Part shown: piece by piece, positions 1-5,997 of the stretch
Position numbering within the stretch: position 1 is the stretch's first letter
How the letters are laid out: each line of letters starts with the position of its first letter
Assembly: GCA_964654545.1 (NCBI GenBank)
Contig: CAZZIU010000041.1
Coordinates: 1 to 12,191, forward strand
Length of the DNA stretch: 12,191 nucleotides
Reading direction: 5' to 3'
Source of the DNA: JABMOV01 sp964654545
GTDB taxonomy: Bacteria; Fidelibacterota; Marinisomatia; Marinisomatales; JABMOV01
Position numbers and translations under genes: made by a program
Notes under the pieces: generated by a model
The model's input: the letters and a program-made list of their open reading frames with translations, nothing else
Databases searched by the model: none
Told to the model about the DNA's origin: nothing

Positions 1-1373
1 ATCAGCGGCAAAAGAGATTTTGCAATGAGGAAATAAAAGAGCACACCCATGATGTCGATACTGGTAGTAACAAAAGGACCAGTTGCAATGGCCGGATCAA
101 TATCCAGCTTTCTAAGAAAAATGGGAACGAAGGCGCCAATACTGGTAGCAATAAGCATCGAAGCAACGATACTTAATCCGACCACCAACCCGAGTAATTC
201 AGGGGCGTTATGCATAAATCTGAAATGGGCAAAAAGGCCCAACAACAAGCCATACAATAAACCCAAGATGAGACCTACCTGTACTTCTTTGAATATTATT
301 TTAAATTGATTACCAATATCCACTCGTCCCGTAGCCAGCCCGCGAACAATAATTGTGGACGACTGCGTGCCAATATTCCCGCCCATCCCCAAAATAATAG
401 GTATAAAGGCTGCCAAAACAATGACAGTTTGTAAAGTGGATTCAAAAAGACCAATAATGGTAGCTGTAACAAGTCCACCGACCCACGATGCGAACAGCCA
501 GGGCAACCTGGTTTTGGCGCTTTCCCAGGGCGTTTTAAGCAATATCTCACGATCTTTACCCACACCGGCCATCTGCAGGAAGTCCTCTGTGGCCTCTTCC
601 CGGATTACATCCACAACATCATCCACCGTAACGATACCCAATAAATGGTTGTTTTGATCAACCACAGGTACAGCGACATAGTTATAACGTGAGACGACCC
701 GGGCCACTTCTTCCTGATCTGTTTCGGCGCGCACCGAGTGCACATTCTTAATCATGATTTCTTTTAGTGGCGTTTCAGGCGGCGTCGTAACAAGATCGCG
801 GAGCGAAATAACACCGGCAAGATGGTTTTCTTCGTCCGTTACGTATAGATAAAAAACCATTTCAGCATCCACCTGGTCCTGAAGAGCATTGATCGCGTCT
901 TGAGCAGTGGTGTCATCGCGCAGCGTAAAGACATCCGTATACATCATGGATCCGGCACTGTCCTCGGGATAGGCCATCAACTCTTCCACTTCAACCTGCA
1001 CTTCATCTTTCAAGAGCGCCAACACTCTAGATGAAAGTTCATCTGGCAGCAGGCCCAGGACAAAGGCGCGATCGCTTGAACCCAGAGGTTCAAATATCTT
1101 TACAATTTTCTCCGGTCTTTCATCGGAAAGCAAAAAGGTGATAATGCCCTCATCTACCTCATTCAAGAAATCGTCGACTTGCTCTGTTTCGCAAAACAGC
1201 TTAAAAATAGCTTTCTGTTCTTCTTCAGTGAAATAACGAAACAGAAGAGCAAGATCTGCCGGGTGCGTTTTTTGAACAAGATTTATCAGGTTGGTACGCG
1301 CGTGTCGCCTTAAGAGGCGACGATAGGTATCACGCACCACTGTAATCTCATGTCCATACATTTCTTTTTTCAT
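1..1373 (-). CDS. mgtE: MgtE magnesium channel/transporter (C-terminus cut by window edge)
   Basis: This protein moves Mg2+ across the inner membrane and gates itself through cytoplasmic Mg2+-sensing domains. The 457 codons visible begin with MKKEMYGHEI. Residues about 20-135 form the superhelical N domain (for example FEPLGSSDRAFVLGLLPDEL near 93-112). Two CBS domains follow: the first starts at SAGSMMYTDVF (139-149), and the second ends at GIVTVDDVVDVI (246-257). A plug-helix stretch leads into five membrane segments from about residue 292. The family signature GMGGNIGTQSS lies at 329-339. Asp440 in TTSIDIMG is the likely counterpart of the pore Asp of characterised MgtE proteins. Family members are about 450 residues, so only a few C-terminal residues should be missing. 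The ATG overlaps the stop of the CPBP protease gene as ATGA, implying coupled translation. I see no M-box riboswitch upstream. Identity is very secure. Confidence 0.96.
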   Translation of the reverse strand, partial: MKKEMYGHEITVVRDTYRRLLRRHARTNLINLVQKTHPADLALLFRYFTEEEQKAIFKLFCETEQVDDFLNEVDEGIITFLLSDERPEKIVKIFEPLGSSDRAFVLGLLPDELSSRVLALLKDEVQVEVEELMAYPEDSAGSMMYTDVFTLRDDTTAQDAINALQDQVDAEMVFYLYVTDEENHLAGVISLRDLVTTPPETPLKEIMIKNVHSVRAETDQEEVARVVSRYNYVAVPVVDQNNHLLGIVTVDDVVDVIREEATEDFLQMAGVGKDREILLKTPWESAKTRLPWLFASWVGGLVTATIIGLFESTLQTVIVLAAFIPIILGMGGNIGTQSSTIIVRGLATGRVDIGNQFKIIFKEVQVGLILGLLYGLLLGLFAHFRFMHNAPELLGLVVGLSIVASMLIATSIGAFVPIFLRKLDIDPAIATGPFVTTSIDIMGVLFYFLIAKSLLPL

Positions 1374-2176
1374 GCGATTGCCTCCGTAGAACGGTGAAGC
1401 AGTTTAATTCCAATGTAGAAAGCAGCTCCGCCCAGGAAAATCCATAGTGGCGAAACATGCCCGTGAAAGGTATAAAATTTTTCAAACCCCGATGTCGCAT
1501 CCTGTGATAGAACCAATGCCAGACCATTATTGAGCCCATGTACAACCATACCTGGAAAAACAGATTTTGTTTTCCACGAAAGATATCCCAGTAGAACGCC
1601 CAGCACATAGATTTGAATAATCCAGAATGGATTTAAATGAACCATGGCAAACACCATACTCGTAACAAGTACAGCCCTGGTGATGTCTTTCCAGTGCTTT
1701 TCCAGCGACCTTTGTAAAAATCCACGAAACAGTAATTCTTCGCCAAGAGGCGCAACAAAAACAATTGTAAGCCAAAGCAATAATGCAGCAAAAGTGCCAT
1801 CGAATTTTAAATCTGCCGCCATTTGAAGGAGAGAGTCGGGCGGTGGAATGACAATGCTTACCAGTCGGTCAAATTCATCAACCAGAATAATAATACCGAT
1901 TCCAATAGGCAAGGAAGCCAATAGGGTATTACGGGATACAGCGTTTAATCGAAGGGAGGATTGGATAGATAATTGTTTTTTTGCTAAAAAATAAAAAACC
2001 GGTAAAATCATTAATCCCTGTCCTAAAAACAGGGACAGGGTTTCAAACCACCGCTGGTAGTTTTCCGGAAGGTAAGATTTGCCCAGATAGCCTACAAATC
2101 CGCCAACCAGAAAGGCGGCGAAAACCGAAAATACGACAACGCTGAAGATTGTCCGGGTGGAGGTGGTATCGCTCAT
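1370..2176 (-). CDS. CPBP-family intramembrane glutamic/metal-type protease (CAAX/Abi family)
   Basis: This is a 268-residue polytopic inner-membrane protein of the CPBP (CAAX protease and bacteriocin-processing) family. The three family motifs are visible: EELLFR at 146-151 (paired Glu and the Arg), FAMVH at 176-180, and HGLNN at 213-217 (His and Asn). Hydrophobic segments lie near 10-30, 48-64, 86-110, 128-145, 165-200 and 242-260. Family members act as intramembrane proteases or scaffolds; the substrate here cannot be inferred. It starts at ATG 2176, with no obvious Shine-Dalgarno sequence in front (GACCCAGACCCTC). Its stop overlaps the mgtE start by 4 bp, so the two genes form one unit read leftward from the 2177-2389 region. 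Whether it has any role in magnesium homeostasis is unknown. Family assignment is firm; the function is generic. Confidence 0.9.
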   Translation of the reverse strand: MSDTTSTRTIFSVVVFSVFAAFLVGGFVGYLGKSYLPENYQRWFETLSLFLGQGLMILPVFYFLAKKQLSIQSSLRLNAVSRNTLLASLPIGIGIIILVDEFDRLVSIVIPPPDSLLQMAADLKFDGTFAALLLWLTIVFVAPLGEELLFRGFLQRSLEKHWKDITRAVLVTSMVFAMVHLNPFWIIQIYVLGVLLGYLSWKTKSVFPGMVVHGLNNGLALVLSQDATSGFEKFYTFHGHVSPLWIFLGGAAFYIGIKLLHRSTEAIA

Positions 2177-2198
2177 GAGGGTCTGGGTCTTTTGGGTT

Positions 2199-2220
2199 CA
2201 TCCCTAAAAATTACGGGATG
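2199..2220. repeat. Short palindromic hairpin element
   Basis: The arms CATCCC (2199-2204) and GGGATG (2215-2220) are perfectly complementary. TAA/TTA continues the stem inward with one bulged C at 2214, leaving a 3-nt AAA loop. It sits 23 bp upstream of the CPBP start codon, so on the minus strand it would fall in the 5' leader or at an operator position. It could be an operator, a leader hairpin or one copy of a dispersed palindromic repeat; only one copy is visible in this window. Confidence 0.4.
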
Positions 2221-2270
2221 TTTGGTGAATAAAGAAGGTTGAAATACAACTATTAACCTCGGTAAAAGGA

Positions 2271-2305
2271 GAAGAAGCGTACCACGGTAAGCGATACTCT
2301 TCTTC
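2271..2305. repeat. Imperfect inverted repeat (11-bp arms)
   Basis: GAAGAAGCGTA (2271-2281) is complementary to TACTCTTCTTC (2295-2305) at 10 of 11 positions, with a 13-nt loop. The loop segment GGTAAGC (2286-2292) can alternatively pair with GCTTATC (2314-2320), with one G-U pair, so in RNA two structures could compete. This may be a protein-binding site or a leader structure; no U-tract follows, so a simple terminator is unlikely. Confidence 0.35.
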
Positions 2306-2389
2306 GACAATTTGCTTATCGAACCCAAAATGAATAAATTAACCCAAGCATATTCGTTAGATATATTCTGTTAGATGGAGATAATTATT

Positions 2390-3550
2390 ATGTACACGAT
2401 TAATTATAAAGCATTACCATTATTATTAACATTGACTATTTTAAATGCGCAACCCAATGTCTGGATTAATGAAATTCATTATGATAATGCTGGGTCAGAT
2501 GTGAACGAGGGTGTAGAAATCATTCTAGAGAATGCGGCAGGGTATACGCTTAGCGATTTTACGCTCTCTTTATACAACGGCGCAAACGGAGCGCGGTACT
2601 CTTCATTATTCACCTTGGATGAATTTAGCGAAGGTACAACAGCCAGTGGATTTACAATTTTCTATAAATACATATCCGGAATTCAAAATGGCGCGCCCGA
2701 TGGAATGGCTTTATCCTACCAGGGAACACTAATAAGCGGCCAATTTCTCTCGTACGAAGGCGTGATTGTAGCCATTGATGGAGATGCCTCTGGTGAGACA
2801 AGTACAGATATAGGCGTAAGCGAATCAAACGCTACCCTATCTTCTGAATCTCTTCAATTGACAGGCAACGGCACGACGTACTCTGAATTTACATGGGGAG
2901 GGCCATTTTCAAGCACAATGGGATTTAGCAATAACAATAACTCTAGTGACCAATCCCTGCCGGTGGAGTTAACACAATTTGCCGGAGTGGTAAAAGATGG
3001 AAATGTAGATCTAATCTGGGTGACTGAATCTGAAATCAACAATCTTGGCTACATCCTTCATCGAAAGCACTCCGATAGAGATTATAAACTTATTTCCAGC
3101 TATAAAACCAATGAGAATCTTAAAGGGAAAGGGTCGGCTACTTTTCGATCAGAATATCATTATTTGGATAAAAACGTTCGGATTGGCGAACAATATACGT
3201 ATCTGCTCACCGATGTTGATACTGAAGGAAAAACAACACAACACCCCACCATCACCATTATTGCAAAGGCGGCCGGGTTGACGGTATCACCATCCTATCC
3301 AAACCCATGTAATCCAAGCACTTCTTTTGATGTAACGGTTGGAGATGAAAGTACCATTAAAATAGAAGTTTACACGTTGCTTGGTCGACGCGTTTCAATG
3401 CTGATGAATAAACGTTTACCGGCGGGAGTCTATACAATTCACTGGAATGGGACCAACAATCAAGGCGCTCCCCTTGCCAGTGGCATCTATTTTTTATGGA
3501 TACAGAGTGAAGGAACCCACGAAGTTCAGAAGATTGTACTTACCCGTTAG
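2390..3550 (+). CDS. Secreted lamin-tail-like protein with type IX secretion C-terminal sorting domain
   Basis: This is a predicted 386-residue exported protein. Residues 1-21 form a signal peptide (MYTINYKALPLLLTLTILNA, then Q). Residues about 24-185 resemble a lamin-tail-type beta domain, opening with VWINEIHYDNAGSDVNEGVE. Residues about 190-297 resemble the fibronectin-like module that begins LPVELTQF in many FCB secreted proteins. Residues about 300-386 are a FlgD-Ig-like, type A sorting domain: YPNPCNPS (303-310), EVYTLLGRRV (326-335), LPAGVYTIHWNGT (343-355), LASGIYFL (362-369) and a KIVLTR end. Family knowledge says such tails route proteins through the type IX system to the cell surface or medium. 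No catalytic motif is evident, so an adhesive or structural role is my inference. I chose ATG 2390 over ATG 2375 because GGAG (2377-2380) lies 9 nt upstream of it and the signal peptide then starts properly. The gene stands alone. Confidence 0.85.
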   Translation: MYTINYKALPLLLTLTILNAQPNVWINEIHYDNAGSDVNEGVEIILENAAGYTLSDFTLSLYNGANGARYSSLFTLDEFSEGTTASGFTIFYKYISGIQNGAPDGMALSYQGTLISGQFLSYEGVIVAIDGDASGETSTDIGVSESNATLSSESLQLTGNGTTYSEFTWGGPFSSTMGFSNNNNSSDQSLPVELTQFAGVVKDGNVDLIWVTESEINNLGYILHRKHSDRDYKLISSYKTNENLKGKGSATFRSEYHYLDKNVRIGEQYTYLLTDVDTEGKTTQHPTITIIAKAAGLTVSPSYPNPCNPSTSFDVTVGDESTIKIEVYTLLGRRVSMLMNKRLPAGVYTIHWNGTNNQGAPLASGIYFLWIQSEGTHEVQKIVLTR

Positions 3551-3564
3551 CTTCTGTGAGAAGC
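3550..3564. terminator. Hairpin between convergent genes (weak bidirectional terminator candidate)
   Basis: GCTTCT (3550-3555) and AGAAGC (3559-3564) form a perfect 6-bp stem with a 3-nt loop. The stem begins on the last base of the secreted-protein stop codon and lies 7 bp from the rhomboid stop codon on the other strand. The 21-bp convergent gap is where a shared terminator is expected. No clear T-run follows on either strand, so this is not a classical intrinsic terminator. Confidence 0.35.
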
Positions 3565-3571
3565 GTACTGT

Positions 3572-4396
3572 TTAGTCTCTTGGTTTATTCTTACTTAATC
3601 GCCGGCTGGAATGGTACAGAATATTTTTCTCCTCCTCCGATAAACTATCCAAACCAGTAAGGTTAATTTTATCCAATACGCGGTCTAAATCGCGCTGAGC
3701 ATTTTTAATACGCTGATATTTTTTTTCTTCCTGTGCCGATCTCATCTCAAGAAATTTCCGCCGAAACAATATAGATATTCTTGACCAGCGCCATTCCTTT
3801 TTTAGATATACATAGCCGATGAGCATCCCCGATAAATGAGTAATATGGCTAATATTAGATGTAGAATTAAATGAAGACAGGAAGGCAACCACACCAATAA
3901 TGAGTACCAGCCACTTCACTTTTATGGGTATCAGAAAATAAAGGTATACAGTGCGATTGGGGAATAAAAGTCCGTACGCCATGAGGATTCCATACACCGC
4001 ACCGCTGGCTCCGATTAAAACCGAATAATTACCCCCAAGATTAAAGAGCGTCCAAATAAGACCGGATCCTATTCCCGTTAAAAAATAATATTTTAAAAAC
4101 GGTTTTTGTCCCCAAAGCATTTCGAGTTCAGATCCAAACATCCAAAGGACAAACATATTTATTGCCACATGCCAGAAATCACCATGTATAAACATATAGG
4201 TTATGGGTTGCCAAACCATGGGCCAAACTGTTTGTGGTGAAAGCCCCAAAGCACCAGCCATATTTACATATTTCTCCGTCAGTGCTTTCAATATGAACAT
4301 AACAATATTGGCGCTTATCAATACCTTAATGGCATTTGTGAACATCTTTGGACGCCAGGAATGCTGACCGTATTCTGATTGAAATTGATAACGCAT
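3572..4396 (-). CDS. Rhomboid-family intramembrane serine protease
   Basis: This 274-residue membrane protein cleaves transmembrane substrates inside the lipid bilayer using a Ser-His dyad. The GASG motif gives catalytic Ser131 (129-132), and ISHITHLSG gives His187. His76 and Asn80 in HVAINMFVLW match the conserved oxyanion-region residues of the family. About six hydrophobic segments run from 22 to 198. They are followed by a charged, probably helical cytoplasmic tail (about 200-274, rich in Arg, Lys and Glu) that is not part of the minimal core. The tail has no motif I recognise. The ATG shares one base with the TAA of the upstream gene (TAATG), so translation is coupled and this is the last gene of the recO unit. 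The natural substrate is unknown. Catalytic residues are intact, so it should be active rather than a pseudoprotease. Confidence 0.92.
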   Translation of the reverse strand: MRYQFQSEYGQHSWRPKMFTNAIKVLISANIVMFILKALTEKYVNMAGALGLSPQTVWPMVWQPITYMFIHGDFWHVAINMFVLWMFGSELEMLWGQKPFLKYYFLTGIGSGLIWTLFNLGGNYSVLIGASGAVYGILMAYGLLFPNRTVYLYFLIPIKVKWLVLIIGVVAFLSSFNSTSNISHITHLSGMLIGYVYLKKEWRWSRISILFRRKFLEMRSAQEEKKYQRIKNAQRDLDRVLDKINLTGLDSLSEEEKNILYHSSRRLSKNKPRD

Positions 4397-5256
4397 TATG
4401 TACTTCTATTCAATTTGGCATACCGCAATCGGTTCCTGGGATTTAACAGCGGCGTTAACCTGCTTGGCTGTGCTTCAGGTACGTGTAATTGAGGCATGGT
4501 AAATACAGTTGATTCTACATGTTTTTCTTGTGAAAAAACATGAACAATGTTTATGTACAAATCACGCGGTAGTACGCCGGATACCTTTGTAAAGCCCAGC
4601 ACACGGAAACCGTCACGGATGATAGTAGCGCAACTGCGGGTGAAAAAATTAAAGTCGGCATATTTCTCAGGTTTCTTGGGATTGGTGGGAGTGGTATAAA
4701 TGATTTTCAGCTGATTTTTTAGATAATCCGATAAAGCTTCCATATCCAGACCAAAGAGTCTTATACCATGAATGGTGCGCATAAAATTTCTGCCAAATTT
4801 ATCGAAATAGGCTGTTCCATCTTCTTTGATTTCGAACATTCCTGTGTCAGGCGAAGGGGCATATTCTCCCAAAGCGGGCCGATAAAAATATTCTTCCGGA
4901 TGCATTATTTCATTTTCATTTACGAGATGGGAAAAATTATAAATCTCACCGTTCACATTTATGGCATTGTGACCAAAAAATGAGGCGGGATATTTAACCA
5001 GACGCTCATTATAATAAAACTCAACAAAAGGTTGATCAATTGGTTCGCGATCAGGCCAGATAATGAGAATGGGATGATCAAATTCATAATCCCGCTGAGA
5101 CAAAAACCGTGCATTTACCTTGGTGTTTTTCCAGTGTGCAATATACCCATTCCAGATGGGTACATTTTCAAGAACAACATTTCCCAGGTCGTCCACTATT
5201 CGCGGCGAATCGCCTGAGACGTCTAACGTTCCTTTATATACAACCTGTTCATTCAT
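4396..5256 (-). CDS. Uncharacterised DUF4105-like protein, possible permuted NlpC/P60-type His/Cys enzyme
   Basis: I do not recognise a named gene for this 286-residue protein. It has no signal peptide or membrane segment, so it is probably cytoplasmic. Residues 1-75 look like a small beta-rich domain (VYKGTLDVSG, then NVPIWNGYIAHW, then HPILIIWPDRE). The central part has FFGHNAINVNGEIYNFSH (93-110) and, later, FFTRSCATIIRDGFRVLG (204-221). A GHxA...Y block followed by a (N/S)C(A/T)xxxRD block is the pattern seen in DUF4105 and other circularly permuted NlpC/P60 or LRAT-like proteins, where His precedes Cys. His96 and Cys209 are therefore my candidate active-site pair; this is inference from motif order. 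The tail from about 250 is basic and low in structure. It overlaps recO by 4 bp (ATGA) and the rhomboid gene by 1 bp. Amidase, peptidase or acyltransferase activity are all possible. Confidence 0.7.
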   Translation of the reverse strand: MNEQVVYKGTLDVSGDSPRIVDDLGNVVLENVPIWNGYIAHWKNTKVNARFLSQRDYEFDHPILIIWPDREPIDQPFVEFYYNERLVKYPASFFGHNAINVNGEIYNFSHLVNENEIMHPEEYFYRPALGEYAPSPDTGMFEIKEDGTAYFDKFGRNFMRTIHGIRLFGLDMEALSDYLKNQLKIIYTTPTNPKKPEKYADFNFFTRSCATIIRDGFRVLGFTKVSGVLPRDLYINIVHVFSQEKHVESTVFTMPQLHVPEAQPSRLTPLLNPRNRLRYAKLNRST

Positions 5257-5933
5257 AAAACCAGTTGACGAAGGACCTGCAACGATTTTAGTTCACGCAG
5301 ACCCTCAATGTGTCGTCGAAATTGTTCATAAATGTAATCATTAATTGTTTTTTTATCATTGCCGGAAACACGTAACAATGGTATGGTCTGTAATTCGTTA
5401 GCCAACAATGCGGTAAGAATATGGCGGCTATTTTTTGCGTTGGCGAGAATACCGTAATCAGGCAAATCCTTGTTTACAATATCGGGACGAAATCCCATTT
5501 CGGATAACACTCGCAACTGGTAATGCCAGTAGAGGATATTTTTCGCCATTTCACCACGATCAAATTCACCAAGGACGGCAACCAAATGATCAAATAATTC
5601 AGGGTGGGGATCGTAATGCTCCATTGTTTTATCAGTGATTTCAACAAGTGCAAGCGCCATGGTGACAGCTGTTAAATCAGTGGAAAATTTTGACCAGGTT
5701 TGAACGAATTCAGCTTTACTGATCGTTTGTAGGTCGCGCGTATCTTTATGATAGTAAATAATATCCAGGTAACTCAAAGGCTGAAAACAGGCAGCTAAAT
5801 TTGAACCTTTGCGACGGGCGCCTTTTGCAATAACGCTCACTTTGCCGGTTTCTCGGGCAAATACGTGGGCAATGACACTCGTATCTCCGTAGGGGAAACG
5901 TTTCAATACGACGGCCTGCGTTTGAACTATCAT
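5253..5933 (-). CDS. recO: DNA repair protein RecO
   Basis: RecO binds single-stranded DNA and SSB and, with RecR, loads RecA at gaps in the RecF pathway. The protein is 226 residues, close to the family norm of about 240. Residues 1-80 form the N-terminal OB fold, with the typical opening QTQAVVLKRFPYGDTSVI (4-21) and VSVIAKGARRKGSN (32-45). Residues 80-226 are the helical domain, including LRVLSEMGFRPD (140-151) and the family-like end IEGLRELKSLQVL (209-221). Many RecO proteins have a four-Cys zinc finger after the GFxP motif. Here that segment (NKDLPDYGILANAKNS) has no Cys, and the only Cys is residue 49. Some family members, including that of E. coli, also lack it. The gene lies 64 bp after proS and overlaps the next gene by 4 bp. 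A weak GTGAG lies before the ATG. Confidence 0.93.
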   Translation of the reverse strand: MIVQTQAVVLKRFPYGDTSVIAHVFARETGKVSVIAKGARRKGSNLAACFQPLSYLDIIYYHKDTRDLQTISKAEFVQTWSKFSTDLTAVTMALALVEITDKTMEHYDPHPELFDHLVAVLGEFDRGEMAKNILYWHYQLRVLSEMGFRPDIVNKDLPDYGILANAKNSRHILTALLANELQTIPLLRVSGNDKKTINDYIYEQFRRHIEGLRELKSLQVLRQLVL

Positions 5934-5965
5934 AATCTCACGATGTGATTTTCAGAAAATTTAGC

Positions 5966-5983
5966 GACGCCGAGAACCGCGTC
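5966..5983 (-). terminator. Weak hairpin between proS and recO
   Basis: In the 64-bp gap, GACGC (5966-5970) and GCGTC (5979-5983) form a 5-bp GC-rich stem with an 8-nt loop. Read leftward, it is followed after a few bases by AAATTTTCTG (about 5953-5962). This could attenuate transcription between proS and recO, but the stem is short and the T-run is poor. An A/T palindrome with TTTTC/GAAAA arms overlaps the T-run at 5948-5960. Confidence 0.2.
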
Positions 5984-5997
5984 CCAGAGATATATAA

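Larger units (their letters stand above)
2177..2389. promoter_or_regulatory. Divergent intergenic region rich in inverted repeats
   Basis: This 213-bp stretch separates the leftward CPBP-mgtE unit from the rightward secreted-protein gene and must hold promoters for both. It contains several symmetric elements. One is a 10-bp perfect inverted pair TTTTGGGTTC (2190-2199) and GAACCCAAAA (2321-2330). Another is a hairpin with CATCCC/GGGATG arms (2199-2220). A third is an imperfect GAAGAAGCGTA / TACTCTTCTTC stem (2271-2305). GGTAAGC (2286-2292) can also pair with GCTTATC (2314-2320). Just before the plus-strand gene, TATTCGTTAG and TATTCTGTTAG (2351-2374) form a near-perfect direct repeat. A weak plus-strand promoter candidate is TTGCTT (2312-2317), 17 bp, TAAATT (2335-2340). 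I found no convincing promoter for the minus strand. No ORF with coding character is present. Confidence 0.5.

Noticed and set aside
1348..1608. An 86-codon minus-strand frame overlapping the CPBP protease and mgtE
   Set aside because: It is out of phase with two well-supported genes and shows no family features.
2375..2389. Start of the secreted protein at ATG 2375
   Set aside because: GGAG at 2377-2380 overlaps that ATG and is correctly spaced for ATG 2390; the longer form adds MEIII before the signal peptide.
2177..2389. M-box or other magnesium riboswitch upstream of the mgtE unit
   Set aside because: The stems present are short and simple and do not form the multi-helix core expected of an M-box; the region also lies before the protease gene rather than directly before mgtE.
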